From an uncultured Anaeroplasmataceae bacterium (lineage in GTDB: Bacteria > Bacillota_I > Bacilli_A > Acholeplasmatales > Anaeroplasmataceae): a stretch of DNA of 27,555 nucleotides. The notes under the pieces were generated by a model, which searched no databases, was not told where the DNA came from, and saw only the letters and a list, made by a program, of their open reading frames with translations. The stretch covers positions 1 through 27,555 of the forward strand of contig CAKQDS010000024.1 in the NCBI GenBank assembly GCA_934229535.1, in the 5' to 3' direction. A program made the position numbers and the translations under genes. Below are positions 15,566 to 24,140 of the stretch, in pieces (within the stretch, counting starts at the first letter, position 1; each line of letters starts with the position of its first letter).

Positions 15566-16261
15566 ATGAATAAAAGAATATTAATTGTTGAAGATGAACC
15601 CACATTACAAAGAATCATAAAAACCTATTTTGAAAAAAACGGCTATGATGTTTATGTAGCTAGTGATGGTGAGCAAGCTTTAACATTGTTTAAGGATACA
15701 ATTTTAGATATTATTGTTTTAGATATTATGCTACCAAAAATTGATGGCTTTGAGGTATGTAAAATTATTCGCTCATCATCAAATATTCCTATTATTATGA
15801 TGACTGCCCTTGGTGAAGAACAAAATATGCTATACGGCTATTCACTAAAGGTTGATGACTATATTATTAAACCTTTTCCTCCAAAGGTTTTAGTAGCAAA
15901 GGTTAATAATTTATTATCACGAATTCAAAAGCCAGAGGAGCTTATAAAAATTTACGAGGTTGGTGGCATCAAAATTGATTATAATGCTAATATTGCCTAT
16001 GTTGATAATAAAAAAATAAGCTTAAGTAAAACGGAGTTTGATCTTTTATGCTTCTTCATTCAAAATCAAGATAAGGCTTGCTCAAGAGAGCTTCTACTTG
16101 ATGAGGTATGGGGAATGGATGTTTATGTTGATTATAGAATTGTTGATACCTATATCAAGCAATTAAGAAAGGCAATTAAGCCTTATTCCTACATTAAAAC
16201 TGTTTTTAAGGTAGGATATAAGTTTAGCTTAGGAAATGATAATGAAGAAAATAATCAATAA
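15566..16261 (+). CDS. OmpR/PhoB-family response regulator
   Basis: 231 residues: an N-terminal receiver with the acidic pair E9/D10, phospho-acceptor D53 (IIVLDIMLPKIDGFEV), T80 and K102 (DDYIIKPF), and a C-terminal winged-helix Trans_reg_C domain (about 130-226: ISLSKTEFDLLCFFIQNQ, SRELLLDEVWG, RIVDTYIKQLRKAI, IKTVFKVGYKF). AAGGAG precedes the ATG at 15566. It overlaps the histidine kinase gene by 20 bp, so the pair is translationally coupled. The signal and regulon cannot be inferred; no transporter gene adjoins it on the same strand. Confidence 0.95.
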   Translation: MNKRILIVEDEPTLQRIIKTYFEKNGYDVYVASDGEQALTLFKDTILDIIVLDIMLPKIDGFEVCKIIRSSSNIPIIMMTALGEEQNMLYGYSLKVDDYIIKPFPPKVLVAKVNNLLSRIQKPEELIKIYEVGGIKIDYNANIAYVDNKKISLSKTEFDLLCFFIQNQDKACSRELLLDEVWGMDVYVDYRIVDTYIKQLRKAIKPYSYIKTVFKVGYKFSLGNDNEENNQ

Positions 16262-17777
16262 ATCTCTTAGTACTTATTTACAATTAACAATCTTTATCTT
16301 TTTTACAATTTTTTCTATTTCAATTATTTTAACATCGAATATCATAAAGCATTCCTACATTAATAGCATAGAAAATAATGCTTTTAAAAAAATAAATAAT
16401 GTAGACGATTTTAATTACCAAAGCCTAATAGAATATTACAATAAAGGTATTTATATTTATAATCTAGATGAAAATGACCCCTATACAATAGTCACTATTG
16501 ACAATAATGATTTTAAAGCAATAATTACTGCTAATCTTCAAATAGGTGATACCATAAATTATAGAGTTGATAATGGTATTTTATTGCTCAATGGTGATAA
16601 TGCTGGAGTTATTACTAATATTTCTTATCCAAACAATATTAATTTCCTATTAAATAGCTTTTCATTTATAGAAAACAAACCTAGCTTTAGTGAAATCTCT
16701 GCAATAACAAATGATAACAATAGCCAATATGCTTATGTTTATAAGGATAATTATTTAATAATAGCTCCTATTGTCTTGGAATCAACTTTATTTACAAATT
16801 TAAATTTGTATATTGCCATAATCTTATTAATTTGCTTTTTGTTACTATTCATTCTTGGATATTTTTTAAATTATCATCTAATCTATCCTATAACAGAAAT
16901 GACTGAGGTTACAAGAGGCTTCAAGGAAAATAAATATTCACATCAGGAATTAAATTATTATACTAAGGACTATAAAAATTTAGCAAATGAAATAAATGAT
17001 ATTGGTCTATTACTAGAAAATAATAACAAGGAACTTCAAGCCAAAAAAACTGAGGTTGAAAATTATATAAAAAAAAGCAACCAGGATTATAAATTTAATA
17101 AACAGCTAGTTGCTAATATTTCTCATGAAATTAAAACTCCTCTTGCTATTATTCAAGCTACCATTTGTGCAATTCAAGACGGAATCTTTGATGAAAACGA
17201 ACAAAAAAATGAATTAAATAATGTTTTATTAGAAATTGATAAAACCAATAAAATGCTTCAAGAAATTGTAAGCCTTTATAAAATGGAAAATGATTCCTTC
17301 AAGCTAAACATTACTAGCTTTAATCTAGATGAAATGTTAAAAAATAAACTTCAGGAATTTGAAAAAATAGCCTTAAAATATGATCAAACCTTAATTTATA
17401 AAGGTGTAGATAGTTTATATATTAAAGCCGATATTACTCAAATTGATAGAATAATTAATAACATAATACTAAATGCTATTACCTATTCACCACCTAAAAA
17501 CAAAATAACAATTGAGACTAGAAAAACCAACCATTATAGTGTTCTAGAAATAATAAATTACGGAATAAATATTAAAAACGAGGATTTAAATCGTATATTT
17601 GAACCATTCTACCGTGTAGATAAATCTAGAAACAAATCAGAAGATCATGGTAATGGCTTGGGTCTATATTATGTTAAACAAATGCTTGAAAAGCATAACT
17701 TTGATTTTGGAATGGAAAATGTTATTAATGGTGTTAGATTTTATATAATTTTTGATGAAACAAAACCAAAAATATAA
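16242..17777 (+). CDS. Membrane sensor histidine kinase
   Basis: 511 residues. TM1 (about 12-34) and TM2 (about 184-206) enclose an extracellular sensor domain of about 150 residues with no recognised fold; then comes a HAMP-like linker, a coiled stretch, and HisKA with phospho-acceptor H295 (ANISHEIKTPLAII). The ATPase domain has an N-box NNIILNA (about 405-412), EPFYRVDKSR and a G2 box GNGLGLYYVKQML. The G1 position reads NYGINI instead of the usual DxGxG; some Firmicute kinases share an Asn at this position, so it is probably functional. The start ATG 16242 follows AGGA; an ATG 6 nt upstream is possible. Partner of the overlapping response regulator. No clear terminator before the convergent GH28 gene 29 bp away. 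Confidence 0.93.
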   Translation: MKKIINKSLSTYLQLTIFIFFTIFSISIILTSNIIKHSYINSIENNAFKKINNVDDFNYQSLIEYYNKGIYIYNLDENDPYTIVTIDNNDFKAIITANLQIGDTINYRVDNGILLLNGDNAGVITNISYPNNINFLLNSFSFIENKPSFSEISAITNDNNSQYAYVYKDNYLIIAPIVLESTLFTNLNLYIAIILLICFLLLFILGYFLNYHLIYPITEMTEVTRGFKENKYSHQELNYYTKDYKNLANEINDIGLLLENNNKELQAKKTEVENYIKKSNQDYKFNKQLVANISHEIKTPLAIIQATICAIQDGIFDENEQKNELNNVLLEIDKTNKMLQEIVSLYKMENDSFKLNITSFNLDEMLKNKLQEFEKIALKYDQTLIYKGVDSLYIKADITQIDRIINNIILNAITYSPPKNKITIETRKTNHYSVLEIINYGINIKNEDLNRIFEPFYRVDKSRNKSEDHGNGLGLYYVKQMLEKHNFDFGMENVINGVRFYIIFDETKPKI

Positions 17778-17806
17778 TTAAATCATATGTGTAGTCATAA
17801 AGCTAA

Positions 17807-19198
17807 CTAAGCTATCTTTGAAAATTCAAAATATTTATTTTCATTTAAATCCTCAATATTAACATTTTCAAAATTAATATTAACACAATCTTTTAATTCT
17901 AAGCCTTTGTCTGCGACAAGCTTAGAATTTTTTAATGTAATATCATGAATAGGTAATTCCTTAAGACCATTAATTTTCAAGGCAATTCCTGCTGAATTAC
18001 AAATTATATTATCCATTAAAATATCTTTAAATTCAGGTATGTCATCTTTACTAAAGATGCTACTTTTTTCTTTAGAATCCTCAATATTAACTAAAGCATA
18101 GCCCATAGTAAATATAATTGCTTCACCAATTATATTGTTCATATAAATATTTTTTATGACAATATCCTTAACAACACCACCACGTCCCATTGCTGATTTA
18201 AATCTAATGCCAACATCAGTTCCTGAAAATATACAATTTTCAACTAAGACGTTTTCTATACCTCTACTCATTTCGCTACCAACAACAAATCCACCATGAG
18301 CTTCAAAAACCTTGCAATCATGAATCCAAACATTTTTTGTAGGTATGGTTATTAATCTTGCTTCCTTATTCTTACCAGACTTAAGGCAAATTCCATCATC
18401 ACCAACCTCAAATATGCTTCCAACAATTTCACAATTTTGACATGATTCTAAATCAATACCATCACCATTTTGAGCAGAATGCTTATTCTTAATTGTAGCA
18501 TTTTTTAATGTGAAATTATTGCAATACAAAGGATGAAGATTCCAAGCCGGAGAATTTTGCAATGTTACATCCTCAATTAAAACCTTATCACACTTTATAA
18601 GTGAAACAAACACTGGACGATACATATCCCAATTATCACTAGCCATTTCTAAAGCCTTAGGATCAGCATAATCAGGTTCGCATTTCAAAATACCATCATA
18701 ATAGGTTTTAGTAGGACACCATATTTCTGTTTCCTTTGTCTTAAAAACATATGGACTTTTTTTAAGACATCTTTCCCATTCCTTTGAAGTAAGCTTAAAT
18801 TTTTTAATGCCACGCCATAAATCGCCACTTCCATCCATTATACCACTACCTGTAATAGCAATATTAGAGGCATTTCTAGCACTAATAGGTGAAAGAGCTC
18901 TTATTCTTTTTATTCCTTCATATTCAGTCCATATTAAAGGATATTCCTCCTTAGATTTGGTGAATTTAACAAACGCATTTTTACAAATATGCAAATTTAC
19001 ATTACTCTTTAATTCAATTGGCCCTGTTAGATAAAAGCCATCAGGAATAATTACCATCCCACCACCATTTTTGCTACATAAATCAATTGCCATTTGTATG
19101 GCTTCCCTATTATTAAAATTAACATCACTTTTAGCACCATAATCTAAGATATTATATTTATCATTTTTAAATATAGGTAATTCAATTTTAAAATTCAT
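17807..19198 (-). CDS. Glycoside hydrolase family 28 (polygalacturonase/rhamnogalacturonidase type), probably cytoplasmic
   Basis: 463 residues with the right-handed beta-helix signature of GH28. It starts with YNILDYGAKSDVNFNNREAI, then GGGMVIIPDGFYLTGPI. The catalytic region holds NGDGIDLES (244-252, D249), GDDGICLKSG (266-275, acid pair D267/D268), the HGG block (301-303, HGGFVVGSE) and IRFKS (R332, K334), the substrate-binding RxK motif. It would hydrolyse galacturonic-acid- or rhamnogalacturonan-type oligosaccharides. No signal peptide is visible, so it should act on imported oligomers, yet no transporter or other pectin gene is nearby. The start is uncertain: ATG 19198 begins the conserved region but lacks a ribosome site. 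TTG 19219 is in frame, and the AAAAGGAG at 19247-19240 is too far from both. Confidence 0.9.
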   Translation of the reverse strand: MNFKIELPIFKNDKYNILDYGAKSDVNFNNREAIQMAIDLCSKNGGGMVIIPDGFYLTGPIELKSNVNLHICKNAFVKFTKSKEEYPLIWTEYEGIKRIRALSPISARNASNIAITGSGIMDGSGDLWRGIKKFKLTSKEWERCLKKSPYVFKTKETEIWCPTKTYYDGILKCEPDYADPKALEMASDNWDMYRPVFVSLIKCDKVLIEDVTLQNSPAWNLHPLYCNNFTLKNATIKNKHSAQNGDGIDLESCQNCEIVGSIFEVGDDGICLKSGKNKEARLITIPTKNVWIHDCKVFEAHGGFVVGSEMSRGIENVLVENCIFSGTDVGIRFKSAMGRGGVVKDIVIKNIYMNNIIGEAIIFTMGYALVNIEDSKEKSSIFSKDDIPEFKDILMDNIICNSAGIALKINGLKELPIHDITLKNSKLVADKGLELKDCVNINFENVNIEDLNENKYFEFSKIA

Positions 19199-19362
19199 AC
19201 AAAACACATTATAATACAATTGTACTTAATATTATAATACTCCTTTTCCAAAACTTTATGAGTACAACATCAATCATATAATACCATAAACCTACCACCA
19301 TTATCAACAATTAAAAACTTGACATAAATTAAGTTCTAGCATTAATATAAAAATTTACTTAT
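19199..19362 (-). other. Leader of the GH28 gene, possible promoter
   Basis: TTGATA then TATTAT 18 nt later (about 19309-19280, minus strand) is a plausible promoter. A TATAAT at 19213-19208 lies so close to ATG 19198 that a leaderless transcript is also possible. An unused AAAAGGAG at 19247-19240 is followed in this frame by TAA. No RNA motif is recognised. Confidence 0.35.
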
Positions 19363-19395
19363 AAAAAATCCTGCAAGAATTAAAATCTTACAGGA
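19363..19395 (-). terminator. Terminator of the marR-ABC-DUF368 operon
   Basis: 10-bp stem TCCTGTAAGA (19395-19386) with TCTTGCAGGA (19378-19369), one G-U pair, a 7-nt loop, then six T (19368-19363). Confidence 0.87.
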
Positions 19396-19414
19396 CTTTT
19401 TGTAGTATATTAAA

Positions 19415-20287
19415 TTATTCTTGTTCAATAGTAGTATCTTCTTGTTTTTTATCAATACTATTTATTAAAAGATATGATGCTAATGCACCTAAAATTAATA
19501 GAACAGCACCAATAATTATATCCTTAGCATCAATAGGATTTATAGCATAATCATATTCTAAATAAATACCTACAAATGAGCCAATGACAAAGCTTACAAT
19601 AGCCCAATAAGTAACTCTTGGAAACTTTTCAAGTAATAGCTTCATAATCTTAGATATAGTAAAGAAACCAATAATAAGACCAACAGCAAAGACTCCTAAA
19701 ATTAATACTGAGCCTAAAAAATCAGTTTTTAAATTAGAAATGGTTGCAAACAAGGGTTTATAATAGCCAAGTAAAAGTAATAGCATTGAACCACTAATAC
19801 CGGGAACAACTAAAGCAAATGATGCAACAACACCGACTATTACTAATAATACATATGAAAGGAAATTTCCTCCAAGAGTTACATCACTATGACTTGGTAA
19901 AAAGCATAATCCTATTAGAATAACTGCTGGTAAAATTAATTCAATTGCATCAATTTTTTTAATGCCATTATTCTTAGCATCCTTAATCAATTTTGGTAGG
20001 CTTCCTAGCATTAAACCAACGAAAAGGGAAATAATTATAAATTCACAATGCTTTAATGCCCAATTAAGTGGAAAATACACAGCAATAAAGGCTAAAGCCA
20101 TACCAATAGCTATTGGTAAAATATATTTAACAGAATTAATAAAATCCTTACGTAAATTTGCGATTGCATCAATTAAATTCTGATAGATATTTAATAATAC
20201 TGCAAGGGTACCACCACTGACACCTGGTATAATCATCGCAACTCCTATACAAGCGCCCTTTAAAAGCCTAGCAAAAAAATCTTTCAT
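19415..20287 (-). CDS. DUF368 membrane protein, undecaprenyl-phosphate translocase family (PopT-like)
   Basis: A 290-residue polytopic membrane protein with the internal duplication typical of DUF368: GVAMIIPGVSGGTLAVLLNIY near the N-terminus (about 15-35) and VVPGISGSMLLLLLGYYKPL (about 160-180). DUF368 proteins (PopT in Vibrio) have been shown to recycle the lipid carrier undecaprenyl phosphate across the membrane, which affects growth and resistance to carrier-targeting antibiotics. AGGAGA precedes ATG 20287 and overlaps the stop of the upstream ABC gene, so translation is coupled. It is the last gene of a MarR-controlled operon with an ABC exporter, hinting at a shared envelope-stress role (inference). 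The C-terminal tail is acidic and soluble. Confidence 0.9.
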   Translation of the reverse strand: MKDFFARLLKGACIGVAMIIPGVSGGTLAVLLNIYQNLIDAIANLRKDFINSVKYILPIAIGMALAFIAVYFPLNWALKHCEFIIISLFVGLMLGSLPKLIKDAKNNGIKKIDAIELILPAVILIGLCFLPSHSDVTLGGNFLSYVLLVIVGVVASFALVVPGISGSMLLLLLGYYKPLFATISNLKTDFLGSVLILGVFAVGLIIGFFTISKIMKLLLEKFPRVTYWAIVSFVIGSFVGIYLEYDYAINPIDAKDIIIGAVLLILGALASYLLINSIDKKQEDTTIEQE

Positions 20288-20289
20288 TT

Positions 20290-21885
20290 CTAATCTCCTA
20301 TTTTTAAAATTTTTGCATTCTCTAAATTAAGTGCATAATGGTTAATGGATATAACAATTTTATCCTTAGAAATTTTATTAATCAATTCAATAATTTGCTT
20401 TGATGTAATAGGATCTATTTTAGCATTCATTTCATCTAAGAATATTACCTTGGGATTTCTTACAATTACTCTAGCAATATTAAATAATGATAGCTCCCCA
20501 AGTGAATATTCCTTAGGATTTAATACCATATCCAAATTATCTATATAGTCAAGGCCAACTAAGCCTAACGCTTCCTTTACTGCTTCTTTAGAGATTTTAT
20601 TATCATTTAATGCTATTTCATTATATATAGATTCACCTGAAAAGAAAGGATCCTGATAAACTATTGCAAATAATTCCTTACGCATAGCCTCATCAATCAT
20701 AAAAAGTGGAGCATCGCCAATTGTTACGCTTCCTTTAGTTGGATTTAAAATTCCCATCGCCAGCTTCATAATTGTTGACTTACCACTTCCAGATGGTCCC
20801 ATTAAAACTAGCTTTTCACCACTACTAATTTTTAAATTGAAATCACTAATTACTTCATTCTTATCATAGCTAAATGAAACATCCTTAAATTCAATAATAT
20901 TATCATTAATTTTTATATGCTCCTTCTTTGGCATTTCTTCAAATGCTAAGAATTCATTAATTCTTTTAACAGAAGCAAATGATTTTTGAATTGTTTGGAT
21001 TTCCATTCCTAAATTTTCAATAGGCGTAAATAAATCAGTAACTAAGCTTATTGAAGCAATTATCATACCAGGGGACATTCCAAATATATTAGCATCATAA
21101 CCACTTATTATCAAAACAAAGACAATAACAAGACTTCTAACGATTTGCATAAATGGTGAAAATATCGCATCGTAGAAGTTACTTCTTTGACTTGCTCTAA
21201 AATGATTACTTAATATTTTATCATATTTATTAGCCGCATACAACCCAGATTTGCATATTTTAATTTCTTCAATATTTTCAACATTTTCTAACAAAATTTT
21301 ATTAACATTGCCTTCCAAGCCCTTAGTTTTTAATTGAACCTTAAGCATTCTTTTTCTAATAAATGATGTAAATATAATTAAGAAAGGTAATACACATGAA
21401 ACTAAAATACCAAATTTATAGCTAAATACAAATAAAGAAACTAAAATACCAAACATTTTAAACAAATCTGTTGCCATATCAACAACACCAGATGTAAATA
21501 GCTCATTAATAGAATTTACATCATTATTGAAATAGGCTTCAAACGTTCCACTATCATTATTAACAATATTGTTATAATTAATATTTTGATAATGCTTCAT
21601 CATATCACATCTTAAATCACCTAAAAGCTCTTGTGAGGTTTTAAGCATTAAGAAATCCTTAAGGAAGGTAATAATTCCTACTAAAAAATAAGAAAGAAAA
21701 TAAAAGCTTGCAACCTTTAATATAATATTTAATTCCTTCTTTAAAACGACCTCATCAATAATATATTTTAATATTTGAGCAGGTAATAAAGCAAGAATAG
21801 TTACTAAAGCAATGACACCAATTACTAAAAAAATCTTAAAGGGATGATGCAAAAAATATTTTTTTATTGTTTTTCCAACACTCAT
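20290..21885 (-). CDS. ABC exporter half-transporter with canonical catalytic site and degenerate signature
   Basis: 531 residues: an N-terminal six-TM exporter domain (about 1-310) and a C-terminal ATPase. Walker A GPSGSGKST (363-371), Q411, Walker B IFLDE with catalytic E485, and H-loop H516 are intact. The signature reads SLGELS (461-466) instead of LSGGQ, and the D-loop is NAKID. This is the mirror image of its partner's defects, so the two should form a heterodimer with one active and one degenerate ATP site. GGAGG precedes ATG 21885, overlapping the partner's stop. The substrate is unknown; context suggests drugs, peptides or lipids. Confidence 0.92.
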   Translation of the reverse strand: MSVGKTIKKYFLHHPFKIFLVIGVIALVTILALLPAQILKYIIDEVVLKKELNIILKVASFYFLSYFLVGIITFLKDFLMLKTSQELLGDLRCDMMKHYQNINYNNIVNNDSGTFEAYFNNDVNSINELFTSGVVDMATDLFKMFGILVSLFVFSYKFGILVSCVLPFLIIFTSFIRKRMLKVQLKTKGLEGNVNKILLENVENIEEIKICKSGLYAANKYDKILSNHFRASQRSNFYDAIFSPFMQIVRSLVIVFVLIISGYDANIFGMSPGMIIASISLVTDLFTPIENLGMEIQTIQKSFASVKRINEFLAFEEMPKKEHIKINDNIIEFKDVSFSYDKNEVISDFNLKISSGEKLVLMGPSGSGKSTIMKLAMGILNPTKGSVTIGDAPLFMIDEAMRKELFAIVYQDPFFSGESIYNEIALNDNKISKEAVKEALGLVGLDYIDNLDMVLNPKEYSLGELSLFNIARVIVRNPKVIFLDEMNAKIDPITSKQIIELINKISKDKIVISINHYALNLENAKILKIGD

Positions 21886-21888
21886 TTT

Positions 21889-23541
21889 TTAATCCTCCAT
21901 TAAACTCTTAAAGTTACTATTATTTAATAAATTATCATAAGAATCAATATATAGCTTATCATCAATAAAAATAACCTTCGAAGCCTTCTTAAGTAAATTT
22001 TTATTGTTACTTACAAAAAGAACAATTTTATCATTTCCATTAATAATACCATCAAGCATATCTATAGCCATATCAGATGAAACGCTTGAGAAGGGATCAT
22101 CAAGCAACAAAATATCACAATTAGGATATATTGCTCTTGCAAGCTCCATTCTTCTTTGCTCTCCACCAGATATGTTAGAATTAGAATGTGATAGCATTGC
22201 ATCAATTCCCCCAAACTCTTCTAAATCCGTATTAATCTTTGATTCTTCTATAGCCTTATCTAAATTACCATCTCTATTTAGAGTAATATTATTTTTAATT
22301 GTATCTGAGAATAGCTTTGCTTCACCTAAGCAATAAGCAATGTACTGCTTTTTAGATTTAACTAAATCTTTAAGCTCAACTCCTGCATAGGTAATGCTTC
22401 CATTATAATCATATAAGCCTGAAATTGCCCTTAACAAAGACGTTTTTCCACAGTGAACTCTACCACAAATTCCAATTACCTCACCCTTATTAGCAACAAA
22501 GCTTGCATTTGGAAGAGTAAATGTAGAATATTTTAGACTAGCATTATCAAGTACTAAACAATCACCATTCAGGTTATAATCTACATTCTTATTTTCCTCA
22601 GTTATAAGATATTCCTTACATCTTACAAACGATACCTTAAAGCCTTGATAAGCATTAAATACCTTACCAACCTTACTTGCTTTTTTACTTACTAGTAAAT
22701 ATGTTGATAAGAATGCAGACAATGTACCAATTTGATAAGCCTCATTAATTACGCTTTTACCACCAAAATAAATAATGAAGAATAAACCAACCCAACCAAT
22801 TATACTATAAATAGGCTCCAAGCTACTTTGAAACAATAAAGCCTTTGTATTTTTATTACATAATGTTTTTGTATCATCAGCAAATTTCTTGTAATAGTCA
22901 CTAGATGAACCAAAGCCTCTATAATAAAGCTCATTATCTAATAAAGATAAGGTCTTCTCCTTATATACTGAAAGATATTCCTTATATTCCTTATTAGATT
23001 TATAAACTAGCTTTTTCATAAAATGAGCTGCAAGTACTGATAAAATTATAAACGGACAAACCATTAATGTAAGCTTATAATCCATAACGAATAAAGAAGC
23101 AATATAGCCTATAAGTAAAACGATAGTATCAAATATCTCAGTAGTCATTTTTCTTATACCTTCTGTTGAATCATAAATATCTGATACATTTTTATTTAAT
23201 ATATCACCAGCAGTATTATTAGTAAAGAAGCTTAAATCCTTATTCATAAGATTTTCAAAGCTAACCTGACGCATCTTTAAGGTAATCTTGTTTCCAAAGA
23301 CTCTAACTAAAAATCTTTTAAAGAATCTATTAATTTGTACAAATAAAACAATACCTAATAATGTTAATGATGAATACAAGATTTTTTTATAATCGGCAGT
23401 TAATAACAAATCAATTGTATTACCTTCAATTTTAGGTATAAAAGCCATAAAGGCATTATATAATAGACCTGTTATACAAAGAGGTAAAACGATATGCAAA
23501 TTTTCATAAAAATAGGTTCTTATTTTATCATATCTCTTCAT
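21889..23541 (-). CDS. ABC exporter half-transporter with degenerate catalytic site and canonical signature
   Basis: 550 residues: exporter TM domain (about 1-310) then ATPase. Walker A is altered to GRVHCGKTS (360-368). The Q-loop Gln is replaced (YCLGE, G406), the Walker B catalytic Glu is Asp (LLLDDP, D482), and the H-loop His is Asn (FVSNN, N512). The signature NISGGEQRR (456-464) is intact and will complete the active site of the partner subunit. It is therefore the non-hydrolysing half of a heterodimeric exporter. The gene overlaps the marR gene by 14 bp and ends 3 nt before its partner. Confidence 0.92.
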   Translation of the reverse strand: MKRYDKIRTYFYENLHIVLPLCITGLLYNAFMAFIPKIEGNTIDLLLTADYKKILYSSLTLLGIVLFVQINRFFKRFLVRVFGNKITLKMRQVSFENLMNKDLSFFTNNTAGDILNKNVSDIYDSTEGIRKMTTEIFDTIVLLIGYIASLFVMDYKLTLMVCPFIILSVLAAHFMKKLVYKSNKEYKEYLSVYKEKTLSLLDNELYYRGFGSSSDYYKKFADDTKTLCNKNTKALLFQSSLEPIYSIIGWVGLFFIIYFGGKSVINEAYQIGTLSAFLSTYLLVSKKASKVGKVFNAYQGFKVSFVRCKEYLITEENKNVDYNLNGDCLVLDNASLKYSTFTLPNASFVANKGEVIGICGRVHCGKTSLLRAISGLYDYNGSITYAGVELKDLVKSKKQYIAYCLGEAKLFSDTIKNNITLNRDGNLDKAIEESKINTDLEEFGGIDAMLSHSNSNISGGEQRRMELARAIYPNCDILLLDDPFSSVSSDMAIDMLDGIINGNDKIVLFVSNNKNLLKKASKVIFIDDKLYIDSYDNLLNNSNFKSLMED

Positions 23542-23965
23542 ATTTATTTTCCTTTCTTATATCCTTAGATCTCTTATAAACCTTTTCCAATAGATTTAAA
23601 AATTGTTCAAGCTCAGAAGCATCTAAATCGGAGAAAATCATTTTATAATAATTTTCCTCCATATTAACTATTTCATCCTTGACACTTTCTGCTAAAGGTG
23701 TTGAAAATAACATAAAGGCACGTTTATCACTTTCTGATTTTTCCTTATAAACCAATCCTTCGTCAATTAAATTTTTAACAATTCTAGTTATTAAGGCTTT
23801 ATCTAATGATAAAATTTTACCAACGCCATCCTGAGTTATGCCATTATTATGTCTTATAATATGTAAGACTAATTCTTTAGAGGAATTAAAGCCATTTTCC
23901 TTTTTTCTCTTATACATCTCAAGATTTCTACTTATTTTAGTTATATATCTCATTCTTTCATCCAT
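23528..23965 (-). CDS. MarR-family transcriptional regulator
   Basis: About 145 residues with the MarR winged helix: NSSKELVLHIIRHNNGITQ, DGVGKILSLDKALITRIVKN (recognition helix) and wing GLVYKEKSESDKRAFMLF, then dimerisation helices (MEENYYKMIFSDLDASELEQFLN). ATG 23965 is used; AAAGGAA lies 12 nt upstream, and an in-frame TTG at 23974 would be too close. First gene of the operon with the ABC exporter and DUF368. A perfect palindrome over the -35 of its promoter is the likely autoregulatory operator, so a ligand (probably an exported compound) would induce the operon. Confidence 0.92.
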   Translation of the reverse strand: MDERMRYITKISRNLEMYKRKKENGFNSSKELVLHIIRHNNGITQDGVGKILSLDKALITRIVKNLIDEGLVYKEKSESDKRAFMLFSTPLAESVKDEIVNMEENYYKMIFSDLDASELEQFLNLLEKVYKRSKDIRKENKYEEI

Positions 23966-24062
23966 ATTAACCAACCATTCCTTTCTCGTACCTCAAAAGG
24001 CACACATAGTAATAAAAATAAATGTACTATATCTTTATTTTCAGACTAAATCACCATTCAAT

Positions 24063-24090
24063 ATTATACTTTATTTAGTTGACTTGTCAA
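24063..24090 (-). promoter_or_regulatory. Promoter of the marR-ABC-DUF368 operon
   Basis: TTGACA (24090-24085), 16-nt spacer, TATAAT (24068-24063): both hexamers are consensus. The -35 lies inside the palindromic operator. Confidence 0.85.
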
Positions 24091-24093
24091 CTA
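24076..24093. promoter_or_regulatory. MarR-type operator palindrome
   Basis: TAGTTGACAAGTCAACTA: perfect 8-bp arms around a 2-nt centre, covering the -35 box. Form and position fit MarR-family repressor sites. Confidence 0.8.
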
Positions 24094-24103
24094 ATTTTGT
24101 TCG

Positions 24104-24134
24104 AAAAAATCCCTTAAGATATTATCCTAAGGGA
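24104..24134 (-). terminator. Terminator of the surface-protein operon
   Basis: 11-bp stem (24134-24124 with 24120-24110, one G-T pair), 3-nt loop, six T (24109-24104). It insulates the MarR operon promoter 11 bp further on. Confidence 0.87.
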
Positions 24135-24140
24135 ATTTTA

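Noticed and set aside
19319..19348. Plus-strand TTGACA with TAATAT 18 nt later
   Set aside because: No plus-strand gene lies downstream for 8 kb; it would only produce antisense RNA into the DUF368 terminator. Likely chance in AT-rich DNA.
22004..22336. 110-codon plus-strand frame
   Set aside because: Shadow of the ATPase domain of the ABC exporter subunit on the minus strand.
23981..24030. ATAGTA/TACTAT inverted repeat in the marR leader as a riboswitch
   Set aside because: Only 6-bp arms with a 13-nt AT-rich loop; no T run or known aptamer motif.
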